64,000 nt of DNA. Origin: Gloeotrichia echinulata CP02. GTDB taxonomy: Bacteria > Cyanobacteriota > Cyanobacteriia > Cyanobacteriales > Nostocaceae. The notes below the pieces were generated by a model. It made no database searches. It was not told the DNA's origin and was given only the letters and a program-made list of their open reading frames with translations. The stretch covers positions 1,924,501 to 1,988,500 of the forward strand of contig CP051187.1 of assembly GCA_038087035.1 (NCBI GenBank), given 5' to 3'. This document shows positions 1-7,734 of the stretch, one piece after another. The position numbers were made by a program, and so were the translations under genes. Every line of letters begins with the position of its first letter. Within the stretch, counting starts at the first letter, position 1.

Positions 1-244
1 CTGTCACTTCAACACTAATATCAGTCACACCAGGGAGTTTCTTAACAGCCAGCTTACAATCTTCGACGATAAATTCGCGTAAGGGACAGGCGGGTGTGGT
101 CAACACCAACGTGAAGCTAACCTTACCGCCGTCAATTTTAACGTTGCGAATCATATTCAGTTCTACCAGACTTTTTTGCAGTTCTGGATCTTGTACTGGT
201 CGCAACACTTCTAGGACAGAGCGGGAATCGAGGACATCGTACAT
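1..244 (-). CDS. Mrp/ApbC-type Fe-S carrier, N-terminal part (partial)
   Basis: The minus strand is open from an ATG at 242-244 to the window edge, 81 codons. It begins MYDVLDSRSVLEVLRPVQDP and contains TTPACPLREF, typical of the MIP18/DUF59 domain that opens Mrp/ApbC P-loop ATPases involved in loading iron-sulfur clusters. The Walker A motif would lie outside the window, so a stand-alone DUF59 protein cannot be excluded. The start is supported by the homology beginning right after it. Nothing in the visible part looks broken. Confidence 0.75.
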   Translation of the reverse strand, partial: MYDVLDSRSVLEVLRPVQDPELQKSLVELNMIRNVKIDGGKVSFTLVLTTPACPLREFIVEDCKLAVKKLPGVTDISVEVT

Positions 245-333
245 AGTGTTTTCACTTTACCGCCGTAACAAGAATTAACTTTTTTTCAAAATCATCTACA
301 TTAAGATCTTAACTTTCTTTAGGTATGGGAGAT

Positions 334-366
334 TTGTCATTTGTCATTTGTCATTTGTCATTTGTC
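334..366. repeat. TTGTCAT heptamer tandem repeat
   Basis: Four full copies and a partial fifth of TTGTCAT lie between the Mrp-like and SRPBCC genes. Short tandem heptamers of this kind are well known in heterocyst-forming cyanobacteria. A longer array of the same heptamer is at 8193-8270. Confidence 0.85.
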
Positions 367-386
367 TCCACTCCCCCATCCCCAGT

Positions 387-490
387 CCCTAATCCCCAGT
401 CCCCAGTCCCCAGCGATGCACTGAGCTTGCCGAAGTGTCCCTAATCCCCAGTCCCCAGTCCCCAGCGATGCACTGAGCTTGCCGAAGTGT
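387..490. repeat. 52-bp tandem duplication
   Basis: Two identical, directly adjacent 52-bp units (387-438 and 439-490). Each holds CCCCAGT-type mini-repeats followed by a unique block ending GCTTGCCGAAGTGT. The second unit and part of the first are read as the C-terminus and stop codon of the SRPBCC gene on the minus strand. Confidence 0.9.
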
Positions 491-1037
491 CCCCAGTCCC
501 TAAGATGTGATTCAGAGATTTTTTCTGAGATACCGCTTGTAATGCAGCCTTTTCTACGGCCTCAACTAATGAGCGTGCGACACGATCAGCATAAGGACGG
601 GACAAGGGCCAGATCAAAGGCGATAACCAACCGCGTAGGTTCACAGAATAAGATAAACAAGTGCCACATACTGTTGACTCTACTTTGTAAGTGACTCGTT
701 CTTCTATGCCAGGAATCGCTAACACTCGGATACTCAGCATTTCTCGGTGATTGACCCGCTCCACAAAAATTTGAATTGGTATTGGCGAAAAGCGTGTCAT
801 CGCCTGGAAAATCAAACCGGGTTTGGGCACTAATCCATAGGGAACGTTAGTACTCTTGAGTAGTGGATGCCATGAAACGTCTGTTAAGTCAACTACTTGT
901 TGCCAAAGTTCATCTACAGACGCTGAACTAATCTCTCGATAGGTTCGCACTAGAGAAGCGCAAAATCGACGACGTTTCCGATGGATAAATTTGGATAACC
1001 AACCTCGCATTTGCCTAATCCTCTTCGGTACAAACAT
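441..1037 (-). CDS. SRPBCC / polyketide-cyclase-like protein
   Basis: 198 codons. Residues about 30-170 resemble the START/SRPBCC fold found in many cyanobacteria: SSASVDELWQQVVDLTDVSW near the start, then VPKPGLIFQAMTRFSPIP, and a late RPYADRVARSLVEAVEKAAL helix. These proteins bind hydrophobic ligands; the ligand here is unknown. An alternative start at MRGWLSKF (about 1010) is plausible, since homology begins there. The last 18 or so residues (GTGDTSASSVHRWGLGTGD) are translated from the 52-bp tandem repeat, which also supplies the stop, so the tail is probably not ancestral. Divergent from hemF across a 494-bp spacer. Confidence 0.7.
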   Translation of the reverse strand: MFVPKRIRQMRGWLSKFIHRKRRRFCASLVRTYREISSASVDELWQQVVDLTDVSWHPLLKSTNVPYGLVPKPGLIFQAMTRFSPIPIQIFVERVNHREMLSIRVLAIPGIEERVTYKVESTVCGTCLSYSVNLRGWLSPLIWPLSRPYADRVARSLVEAVEKAALQAVSQKKSLNHILGTGDTSASSVHRWGLGTGD

Positions 1038-1154
1038 TTTGTCGATTTTGAATGGTAGCTTGATTTCCGCCGTGGTCTGTTAGTTGCTTTTTTTTGACTA
1101 CCAATCTGTTACTTTTCTTAACTTTTTTTTTACCAATCCGCGAATAAATCGGCT

Positions 1155-1360
1155 TTCTGGTATCGTAATGTATATATGCTATTAGGATTTCAAGCAAAAC
1201 TACACAAAAGCAAAACTACACAAAGGTAAAAGCCCAAAGGTAAGAACGTTAATAACTAGTTCCTGTTTTATTAACAATAACTAAATTTTATTAAGTTTCT
1301 TGACCAGAAGAATTAGACATCCACATTCTGGTAACGTTATCTTATATGCTACTAGGATTT
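1155..1360. repeat. Direct repeats of about 35 bp, 171 bp apart
   Basis: Copy 1 is 1155-1190 and copy 2 is 1326-1360. The copies differ at a few positions and by one base in length, and both contain a TATATGCT core. They may be duplicated promoter or operator modules of the divergent pair; this is inference from position only. Confidence 0.7.
1193..1224. repeat. 16-bp perfect tandem duplication
   Basis: AGCAAAACTACACAAA occurs twice in a row, immediately downstream of copy 1 of the 35-bp direct repeat. Confidence 0.9.
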
Positions 1361-1531
1361 AAAACACATACTCAGCGCCGACGCTTACAGGTAGAAGCAA
1401 GGAGAAAATGGTAGCAATTGTTAGCATTTTCGGATCGGATTTCAATGCTTCTTTTTGTTGGCTCTGATTGCTCAGAAATTTTTTAATAAAAATGTCTGGC
1501 TGTAAAAATTGTAATTTAGGTTCGGGAATCT

Positions 1532-2581
1532 ATGCTGACCAATTCACAAACCCCTACTCTGATAGCAGAATCATCTAAGTTCTTACCGCCTACTGACGCC
1601 CAGACTAGGGTTAGTCAGTTTATGCAACAATTGCAAGACGAAATTACTCAAGCGTTGTCTCAACTGGATGGGGCTGCTAAATTCCATGAAGATAGTTGGA
1701 AACGCCCAGAAGGGGGTGGAGGTCGATCGCGTATTTTGCGTGATGGCGCAATCTTTGAACAAGCAGGTGTAAATTTTTCTGAGGTTTGGGGTTCCCATTT
1801 GCCCCCTTCGATTCTAGCCCAACGGCCAGAAGCCGCCGGACATGGCTTTTATGCTACAGGGACTTCACTGGTGTTACATCCTCGCAGCCCCTATATACCT
1901 ACAGTCCACCTAAATTATCGCTATTTTGAAGCAGGTCCAGTGTGGTGGTTTGGTGGTGGCGCTGATTTGACACCATACTACCCCTTTGCTGAAGATGCAG
2001 CCCATTTCCATAAAACATTTAAACAGGCTTGTGACCGACACCACAGTGAATATTATCCGGTATTTAAACGCTGGTGTGATGAGTATTTTTACCTGAAACA
2101 TCGTGGCGAGATGCGGGGTGTTGGTGGGATATTTTTGGATTACCAAGATGGTCAAGGTGCTATATATCGCGGTCCTGAGCCGAATGGCGAAGCGGCTAAT
2201 TATAGCAATCAAGTGGGAACGCTAGAGCAACGTAGTTGGGAAGATTTATTTGCCTTGGTGCAAGACTGCGGCCGAGCCTTTTTGCCAGCCTACGTACCAA
2301 TTGTAAACCGGCGCGAGGGCATCGAATATGGCGATCGCGAACGGAATTTTCAACTTTATCGTCGGGGTAGGTATGTAGAATTTAACTTGGTATATGACCG
2401 AGGTACTATTTTTGGTCTACAAACCAACGGACGCACAGAATCAATTCTCATGTCCCTACCACCCTTGGTGCGCTGGGAATACGGTTATCAACCAGAACCC
2501 AATTCCCCCGAAGCACAGTTGTATGAAATCTTCCTGAAGCCTCAAGATTGGATTAACTGGACAACCAATAAAAGTGCTTAG
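1532..2581 (+). CDS. hemF: Oxygen-dependent coproporphyrinogen III oxidase
   Basis: 349 residues, the usual length. The cytosolic homodimer converts coproporphyrinogen III to protoporphyrinogen IX using O2 in haem and chlorophyll synthesis. Visible family landmarks are [19 protein letters not shown] (51-69), [18 protein letters not shown] (115-132), the signature [13 protein letters not shown] (138-150), GGIFLDYQ (198-205), and near the end [19 protein letters not shown] with ESILMSLPP. The conserved histidines in the LHPRSP and VHLNYR blocks are present. Start ATG at 1532. Monocistronic, judging by the spacers on both sides. Confidence 0.97.
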   Translation: MLTNSQTPTLIAESSKFLPPTDAQTRVSQFMQQLQDEITQALSQLDGAAKFHEDSWKRPEGGGGRSRILRDGAIFEQAGVNFSEVWGSHLPPSILAQRPEAAGHGFYATGTSLVLHPRSPYIPTVHLNYRYFEAGPVWWFGGGADLTPYYPFAEDAAHFHKTFKQACDRHHSEYYPVFKRWCDEYFYLKHRGEMRGVGGIFLDYQDGQGAIYRGPEPNGEAANYSNQVGTLEQRSWEDLFALVQDCGRAFLPAYVPIVNRREGIEYGDRERNFQLYRRGRYVEFNLVYDRGTIFGLQTNGRTESILMSLPPLVRWEYGYQPEPNSPEAQLYEIFLKPQDWINWTTNKSA

Positions 2582-2602
2582 GGCTGAATCCTGATTTATG
2601 AA

Positions 2603-2640
2603 TTGACACTCCCACGGCTAAAAGCCGATGGGATTCTTGT
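2603..2640. mobile_element. IS200/IS605-type end hairpin
   Basis: TTGACACTCCCACGGCT, loop AAA, then AGCCGATGGGATTCTT: an imperfect stem (2611-2619 with 2623-2632, one bulge) embedded in the GACACTCCC..GGGATTCTT frame that also borders the complete tnpB element at 19.4 kb. It looks like the right end of a decayed element whose tnpB remnant follows. Confidence 0.65.
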
Positions 2641-2675
2641 TTCATTCAGTCCACTTACCATGATTAGTTTCCCAA

Positions 2676-2770
2676 TCATGCCAGAGGTGGGTCTGTCCGC
2701 AAGCTTTTTACTCCATTACAGAAGCCAGATCCGGTATGCCCTACCGTACTGTTTCGACCAAAACCTTGGT
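2676..2770 (-). pseudogene. Possible TnpB C-terminal remnant
   Basis: Minus-strand codons just inside the hairpin read NSTVGHTGSGFCNGVKSLR..PPLA and stop at 2676. TVGHTG-like C-terminal tails are common in cyanobacterial TnpB proteins. Upstream of it the same frame runs into repeat DNA (a CCCGAAGG-type palindrome) and no RuvC or zinc-ribbon motifs remain. If correct, only the last 25-30 codons survive. Evidence is short and could be coincidental. Confidence 0.4.
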
Positions 2771-2920
2771 TTTCTGGTACTTGTTGCTTGTTGGCGAAGC
2801 CTTCCCGAAGGGTAGATTTTACCTGTGCAAGCATTCCTGCACAGAACCCCCTATCTTTAGTTTTCAAGGTGCGATGCCTTTCGGCTCTGGGTTTTTTAAG
2901 TGGTTAAATACCCTGACCAC

Positions 2921-2953
2921 TATAATCAAGATACCACATAAATAGGTATCTTG
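2921..2953 (+). promoter_or_regulatory. -10 box plus operator-like palindrome before the RHH gene
   Basis: TATAAT (2921-2926) is followed at once by the inverted repeat CAAGATACC (2927-2935) / GGTATCTTG (2945-2953), which ends three bases before the ATG of the ribbon-helix-helix gene. A palindrome over the expected transcription start is the usual layout for autorepression by small RHH proteins; binding is inferred. Confidence 0.5.
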
Positions 2954-2955
2954 AT

Positions 2956-3123
2956 ATGCCCAAGCCTGAGATTTTTATAACTTTTCGTGTAACAGAGGCA
3001 GAAAAAGAATTGCTCAAGCAATACTGCGATCAAGAAGGCAGAACCCAAACAGACATTTTGCGGGAATTGATTAGAGGACTAAGACGGCGGCTAAAGCCGC
3101 ACTCTTTGCATCCCACCCCTTAA
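2956..3123 (+). CDS. Small ribbon-helix-helix (CopG-like) protein
   Basis: 55 residues, ATG at 2956 and TAA at 3121-3123. MPKPEIFITFRVTEAEKELL supplies a beta strand and first helix, and EGRTQTDILRELIRGLRRRL a second helix, the pattern of MetJ/Arc/CopG DNA-binding proteins. Such genes occur alone, as antitoxins, or as passengers of IS200/IS605 elements in cyanobacteria. No toxin-like partner follows: a perfect hairpin starts five bases after the stop. The last dozen codons are read from a GCGGCTAAAGCCGC palindrome, so the tail may be a later addition. Probably binds its own promoter palindrome (inference). Confidence 0.65.
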   Translation: MPKPEIFITFRVTEAEKELLKQYCDQEGRTQTDILRELIRGLRRRLKPHSLHPTP

Positions 3124-3127
3124 GGAC

Positions 3128-3166
3128 GCAGCAGACTGAAAATTTTTCGGATTTTCAGTCTGCTGC
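3128..3166 (+). terminator. Strong hairpin after the RHH gene
   Basis: A perfect 16-bp stem (3128-3143 with 3151-3166) and a 7-base loop TTTTCGG. There is no T-tract after the stem, so it may be a transposon end or an RNA-stabilising structure instead of an intrinsic terminator. Confidence 0.5.
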
Positions 3167-3744
3167 TGGTGGGCTTTCTGCTCCAACACTTGTAATTGTT
3201 AAAGCAGTGTAAAGCACCAAATTCTGCGGTGCTTTACGGCAAATAATCTAAATTTATGACCAAAATTAGGCATTAGCTTGCGGCGTAACACAATGCTAGT
3301 CAAACGGGAGCAAGATCCACACCGATTTTTGCCTACCCTGGAGAATTTAATGTTTACTTTATAAATGACGTTTGAGTGGTAAATAAAACTCCACAAATCT
3401 ACCTACAAGGATAAACTCAGTCTGTTTTGTGTCGGCTTGATTGTCTGCATCTTAATGCCTCATTTTTTGATTTTCTTAACTTATGACTCGTGTCTTGCTC
3501 CTCAGCACGATTTTGGTGGGTTAAAATACTAAAGGTAAGCACTTAGAAAAAAAGTGACAATTTAAGCTGGAGCTTGTTAATCTCAAGTATCAGCACTGCA
3601 TAATTTTGTTAGTGGTGAGTTAACTAATGGTCATACCAGTGACGGGAAAATCGAGATTCCTAGAACAGGAAATCGCAGACCTTACCAGTAACAGTCTAAA
3701 TACAGTAGCAGTTCATTTTGATAGAAGTGCCACACGGAGGCTTA
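3167..3744. other. Intergenic region, no supported gene
   Basis: 578 bases between the RHH hairpin and the STAS gene. A minus-strand frame (3199-3396) and a plus-strand frame (3627-3788) are open, but neither has a recognisable protein or good initiation signal. The promoter of the STAS gene should be here; I cannot pick it out with confidence. Confidence 0.4.
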
Positions 3745-4113
3745 GTGATTCAGATAGAGCAACAAACCTATACAACCCAAGACGGTAATACCGTTATTGT
3801 CTTGACACCAGCAGGACGTCTAGACATCACCACAGCTTGGCAATTTCGCCTGAAGTTACAAGAGTGTATTTCTAAACTCAGCCGTCACGTAGTGGTGAAT
3901 CTCGGCCAGGTCAATTTTATTGATAGTTCTGGTCTGACTTCTTTGGTAGCTGGGATGCGTGATGCTGATAAAGTTAAGGGTAGCTTCCGTATTTGTAATG
4001 TACATCCAGAAGCCAAACTCGTGTTTGAAGTGACCATGATGGATACGGTATTTGAAATTTTTGAAACAGAGGAGGAAGCTTTAGAAGGTGTACCCCGTAG
4101 TATTGCTAGCTAA
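3745..4113 (+). CDS. STAS-domain anti-sigma factor antagonist
   Basis: 122 residues from GTG at 3745, preceded four bases upstream by GGAGG (3736-3740); an upstream in-frame TTG at 3718 has no such signal, so the shorter form is preferred. The chain matches SpoIIAA/RsbV-type STAS proteins: LTPAGRLDITTAWQFRLKL early, then VVVNLGQVNFIDSSGLTSLV, where the first serine of DSSG is the residue normally phosphorylated by an anti-sigma kinase. These proteins bind anti-sigma or switch kinases and release their targets. No kinase or phosphatase partner is adjacent, so it probably acts in trans. Confidence 0.88.
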   Translation: MIQIEQQTYTTQDGNTVIVLTPAGRLDITTAWQFRLKLQECISKLSRHVVVNLGQVNFIDSSGLTSLVAGMRDADKVKGSFRICNVHPEAKLVFEVTMMDTVFEIFETEEEALEGVPRSIAS

Positions 4114-4593
4114 CAAAAGTGTTGAGTCCTGAATTTTGAGTTCTGAGTTTTAAGGATAGGACATAAGGAGAACGGGATAGTAAATTGGCTGATTTTTTAC
4201 TTGATACTCAGCACTTTGCACTCAGGATTCAGTATTGGTGTAGCTTGGTGTAGCTATAAAGTCCTAAAATAGCTCCCCAAGTGGTTTTTTCAGTCACAGA
4301 TGCATTGTCAATTACCTGGTCTGGTGCAAAAACCTCAACTTGGCAAAGTAGCCTTTAAGGGACAGCTTTCCTCAGTTGACAATAAAATAGAGATAATATA
4401 GAAAAATATTGACGATCTTTTGTTGCTAAAAACCAGTAATTCATGTAAAATAATGAATTATCTCAAATTCCTTCGCGTCCTTTGCGTCTTTGTGGTTCAT
4501 TGCTTTACCCAGCAAAGTTTGTCTGGTGGACTACTAGACTTGTCTAGGATTTATATAGCAGAATAAAGATACGTCGCCCTTAACATTTTCTTT
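4114..4593. other. Intergenic region before psb29
   Basis: 480 bases with low-complexity blocks such as GAGTTCTGAGTTT and a dispersed CTTTGCGTCTTTGTGGTTC sequence often seen in cyanobacterial spacers. TTGACA at 4376 and TATAGA at 4397 could form a sigma-70-like promoter for psb29, but the 15-base spacing is short. No gene seen. Confidence 0.4.
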
Positions 4594-5298
4594 GTGAATA
4601 ACGTCCGTACCGTCTCTGATACAAAGCGAACATTTTACACCCTTCACACCCGCCCAATCAACACGATTTATCGTCGGGTAGTGGAAGAGTTGATGGTGGA
4701 AATGCATCTGCTGTCAGTCAATAACGATTTTAGCTACAATTCAATTTATGCCTTGGGCGTTGTCACAACCTTTGACCGCTTCATGCAAGGCTACCAACCA
4801 GAACAGGATCAAGAATCAATTTTTAACGCCATCATTCGTGCTGTAGAGCAAGACCCGCAACGCTACAGACAGGATGCTGAACGATTGCAAGCCGTAGCGA
4901 AAAGTTTGCCCATCTCTGATTTAATTGGGTGGCTGAGTCAAAGTACTCAGTTACATCAAGATGACGAATTACAAGCACAACTGCAGGCGATCGCTAACGA
5001 TCCTAACTTTAAATACAGTCGCTTATTAGCAATTGGTTTATTCTCGTTATTAGAAGCGTCAGATCCAGAATTAGTCAAAAACGAAAAGCAACGTAATGCG
5101 GCTCTAAAAACGATTGCTACAGGTTTGCATCTGTCTGATGAAAAACTCAGCAAAGATTTAGACCTATACCGTTCTAACCTAGACAAGATAGAACAAGCAT
5201 TGGTGGTAATGGCAGATATTCTGTCAGCTGATCGCAAAAAACGTGAACAGCGCAAACAACAAACTACCCCAGTCGCTCCTCCTGGTGCCAACGAATAG
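4594..5298 (+). CDS. psb29: Photosystem II biogenesis / thylakoid formation protein Psb29 (Thf1)
   Basis: 234 residues from GTG at 4594. It matches cyanobacterial Psb29/THF1 along its length: TVSDTKRTFYTLHTRPINTI at the start, VVEELMVEMHLLSVN, YNSIYALGVVTTFDRFMQGY, and a late helical stretch with FSLLEASDPELV. The C-terminal 25 residues are charged (DRKKREQRKQQTT), as is usual. In cyanobacteria the protein is peripheral to thylakoids and supports PSII assembly/repair, including stabilising FtsH complexes in high light. Single gene, with its own long upstream spacer. Confidence 0.95.
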   Translation: MNNVRTVSDTKRTFYTLHTRPINTIYRRVVEELMVEMHLLSVNNDFSYNSIYALGVVTTFDRFMQGYQPEQDQESIFNAIIRAVEQDPQRYRQDAERLQAVAKSLPISDLIGWLSQSTQLHQDDELQAQLQAIANDPNFKYSRLLAIGLFSLLEASDPELVKNEKQRNAALKTIATGLHLSDEKLSKDLDLYRSNLDKIEQALVVMADILSADRKKREQRKQQTTPVAPPGANE

Positions 5299-5302
5299 TC
5301 TA

Positions 5303-5342
5303 TAAGGGACTGGGGATTGGGGATTGGGGATTGGGGACTAGA
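5303..5342. repeat. GGGATTG mini-repeat block
   Basis: Short tandem GGGGATT/GGGGACT units directly after the psb29 stop, the same family as the CCCCAGT blocks at 380-490. These low-complexity spacers recur through the window (also near 15025-15060). Confidence 0.75.
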
Positions 5343-5376
5343 AAGAATATTTTCTACTCACCCATCCCCCAATTTT

Positions 5377-6078
5377 TTATCTTTGAGGAGCAGTATTAGG
5401 GTTTGTGTTTCCCGGTGCTACAGGCGCTTGGGGAAGTGGTACATTGGGAACCACGGGAGCAACCCCAGGATTGACAGGACTGACGCCTGCTCCTGGTGCG
5501 GTGGGGAAGGGAGCTTGGTAGGGGTTAAAATTTCCTTGGGGATTGGCGCCAGGAACTGGTATGGTGTTGGGTATATTTGGTATTGGTGCTGCACCAGGGT
5601 TAGTTGGGAAAGCGGGCGCCACAGGCTGGTTTGAGGTCGGCGATGGTTCAGAAGATCCTGGTATAATGCCCAAAGACACGCGATCGCCTCCCACTTGTCG
5701 CAACAAATCCAATGTCTCGATCACATCATTGTAAGTTGCTGTCCGTGACGCATTTAGCACCAAAACCCCAGTAGGATTTTGTTGGACATACTCCTTTAAC
5801 CTCTGGGCTAACTGATCCCGTGTTACCTGGTCTTTTTCCACAAAAGTTTTACCCACAGCATCGATAGTCACAGGTAAAATATTACTTTTACCCTGCTGTG
5901 AACTGATATTAGATGATGTACCTGTGCTGGCTTTGGGTAAATCAACATTAATTGCTTGTTGGCGAGTGAATTGCAAACCTGCCAACAAAAAAAATGTCAG
6001 AATACAAAAAACGACATCAATTAATGGAATGATTTGAATTTGGACTTCTTCGACTGGACTCTGTAGATTAACTTTCAT
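5377..6078 (-). CDS. ExbD/TolR-type biopolymer transport protein
   Basis: 233 residues. One membrane segment at about 16-38 (IIPLIDVVFCILTFFLLAGL) carries the family's proton-linked aspartate, D21. A periplasmic ExbD domain follows to about residue 150, with VLVLNASRTATYNDVIETLD and a GGDRVSLGI strand. The remainder (about 155-233) is a proline/asparagine/glycine-rich tail unlike Escherichia ExbD, perhaps spanning the periplasm or binding peptidoglycan. ExbD works with ExbB as a proton-driven motor that energises outer-membrane processes. Downstream of the ExbB gene with a 107-bp gap; no TonB or TolA partner is in the window. Confidence 0.88.
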   Translation of the reverse strand: MKVNLQSPVEEVQIQIIPLIDVVFCILTFFLLAGLQFTRQQAINVDLPKASTGTSSNISSQQGKSNILPVTIDAVGKTFVEKDQVTRDQLAQRLKEYVQQNPTGVLVLNASRTATYNDVIETLDLLRQVGGDRVSLGIIPGSSEPSPTSNQPVAPAFPTNPGAAPIPNIPNTIPVPGANPQGNFNPYQAPFPTAPGAGVSPVNPGVAPVVPNVPLPQAPVAPGNTNPNTAPQR

Positions 6079-6185
6079 CGTCTGACCTTAACACCTGCTT
6101 TGGGGGTTGAATTCTGGAAACGAGATCAAGGGGACAAGGGAAATTGTTCCCTTGTCGGTTTCCCGGTCTCCAAGTCCAGTGTTAA

Positions 6186-6944
6186 CTATTGTTCAGGAGA
6201 TTGGGGTTCCTCCAAAGTTTCCGCTGGAGGCTCGGAAAACTTGTTTTTACCACGTTTACGGGGTGGAGTAAAACTTTCTTGTGAGGGTGGTCGCACGATA
6301 ATCGATGTACTATTACTAAAATCAGGCGGCGACTGACGGTAGATTAACTCCAAATCATTCCCGGCTTTACGGAAAACTTTGACTTGGTTGACAACAAAAC
6401 TCTGAAATAGGCGGTAAAATACCAAACTAACAATAGCAACGATTAGTCCACTTGCCGTACTAATTAAGGATTCACCAATCCCTGTAGTCACTCCAGCTGC
6501 AGATTCGGTGCCCAAATCGCCAATGCGAATCGCTCGCAGAGACTGAATTAAGCCCAAAACCGTACCCAACAACCCCAACAGTGGCGCCAGAGCTATCACA
6601 GATTCTAAAAGTTTTTCGCCCCGTCGCATTCCTGCTAACTCATCTTCCGCTGTTGACTCTAGGGCCAGTCGAAAAGTTTCCGGATCATTCTTTTGTAGGC
6701 GTAGGGGAGCGTAGAGAAAACGTCCAATTGGCTGATTAGTTGCTTGATTTGCAGTTTCCGCTGCTGCTTCCCAACGATTATCATAAGCAGCATCGAGGAC
6801 ACTATTGACTATTTCCTTTTCCTGGGTCAACATTCGCAACCAGAACCACAGACGCTCAAAAATTACACTTAACGACAGAATCGACAGCGCCAGCAGAGGC
6901 CACATCGCTGGACCGCCCTTGTGAAAAAGATCTAAAATATCCAC
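6186..6944 (-). CDS. MotA/TolQ/ExbB-family proton channel
   Basis: 252 residues from GTG at 6944, with GGAGG upstream on the minus strand. Three membrane segments are visible: about 12-34 ([20 protein letters not shown]), 115-140 ([20 protein letters not shown]) and 158-185 ([20 protein letters not shown]). The [12 protein letters not shown] segment is the hallmark of TolQ/ExbB. The cytoplasmic tail is charged and proline-rich ([20 protein letters not shown]). It should form the pentameric channel around the ExbD dimer encoded just downstream. Confidence 0.9.
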   Translation of the reverse strand: MDILDLFHKGGPAMWPLLALSILSLSVIFERLWFWLRMLTQEKEIVNSVLDAAYDNRWEAAAETANQATNQPIGRFLYAPLRLQKNDPETFRLALESTAEDELAGMRRGEKLLESVIALAPLLGLLGTVLGLIQSLRAIRIGDLGTESAAGVTTGIGESLISTASGLIVAIVSLVFYRLFQSFVVNQVKVFRKAGNDLELIYRQSPPDFSNSTSIIVRPPSQESFTPPRKRGKNKFSEPPAETLEEPQSPEQ

Positions 6945-7157
6945 TGTTTAGGTTTCCTCCCTCCATTTCTAGAGCAACTATCCCAGAGCATTTTAATTCT
7001 AGAGATTAATGGACCAACATACTCAGGTGCAGGGGCACAGGTCAGGTATTTGGTTATAAACTACGAGTAGCATCATCCAGACTAACTTGGGCGGTTATTC
7101 CCACCGGGAGTTTAGAACATAATTTGCCAAAATAAAAGGTAACTGGAGGCTTAAAAA

Positions 7158-7472
7158 ATGAACTTCTCAATCCAATCACTTTACACCTGGTATCGCGATT
7201 TGCTTCGTAACCCAAAGTACCGTTGGTGGATAATTTTGGGAACCATAGTCTATTTAATCAGTCCCATTGATATTGCCCCAGATTTTATACCTATTGTGGG
7301 ACAAATAGATGATGTTTTCCTGTTGACCCTGTTGGTTACTGAAGTGTCTGGACTAGTGATTGATGGCTGGAAAGTCCGCAAAGGTAATGTGGATACCACA
7401 GCCCCAAATGCTCCCGATGATTCTACCTCCACCGCAAATACTATCGATGTTGATGGCATTTCTGTCAAGTAA
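7158..7472 (+). CDS. DUF1232 (YkvA-like) small membrane protein
   Basis: 104 residues. LLRNPKYRWWIILGTIVYLI followed by SPIDIAPDFIPIVGQIDDVF is the DUF1232 signature (SPIDLIPDFIPxxGxxDD), and LLTLLVTEVSGLVIDGW forms a second hydrophobic stretch. Function of the family is not known. The C-terminal 25 residues are Thr/Asp/Asn-rich. A GGAGG sits about ten bases before the ATG. Stands alone between the ExbB gene (divergent) and a DUF29 gene. Confidence 0.85.
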   Translation: MNFSIQSLYTWYRDLLRNPKYRWWIILGTIVYLISPIDIAPDFIPIVGQIDDVFLLTLLVTEVSGLVIDGWKVRKGNVDTTAPNAPDDSTSTANTIDVDGISVK

Positions 7473-7617
7473 TGTTGCGAACAATATAAGATTTTAAATT
7501 TCCCCTGCTGTGGAAGTGGGGGAGATTTTTTTTAACGCAGAGGAACACGGAGGAAAGCGCGGAGGGACGCAGAGAAAGACCCTACTAGTGTGCCATCTGG
7601 ATAATTCCTCTAAATTT

Positions 7618-7661
7618 ACACATAATATGGTATAATAAAGGGCAATTATACCATATTGTGT
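7618..7661. repeat. Inverted repeat upstream of the DUF29 gene
   Basis: AATATGGTATAAT (7624-7636) and its exact complement ATTATACCATATT (7645-7657) flank an 8-base loop AAAGGGCA; a few outer bases also pair imperfectly. It could be an operator, an RNA hairpin or a tiny mobile element. Confidence 0.75.
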
Positions 7662-7734
7662 CAAAGTTTAAGATATGTGATGCTTGCAGCAAGCTTTGCT
7701 ATCGCAGCCATAACGAAACTTCAGCGGTAAAAAT

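Larger units (their letters stand above)
1038..1531. promoter_or_regulatory. Divergent intergenic region with internal duplications
   Basis: This 494-bp spacer separates the SRPBCC gene from hemF and must hold both promoters. It contains a duplicated element of about 35 bp (1155-1190 and 1326-1360, sharing TTCTGGTA..CG..AT and TATATGCTAYTAGGATTT) and a perfect 16-bp tandem duplication (1193-1208, 1209-1224). No ORF in it looks real. I cannot assign a regulator. Confidence 0.55.

Noticed and set aside
334..366. Short tandem TTGTCAT units resembling an array
   Set aside because: The units are adjacent 7-mers without spacers, so this is a tandem repeat and not a CRISPR array; the same holds for 8193-8270.
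3627..3788. 53-codon ORF overlapping the STAS start
   Set aside because: No recognisable protein and no ribosome-binding site; the GGAGG nearby fits the STAS start at 3745.
5317..5634. 105-codon plus-strand ORF over the end of exbD
   Set aside because: It is the complement of the Pro/Gly-rich exbD tail and has no independent support.
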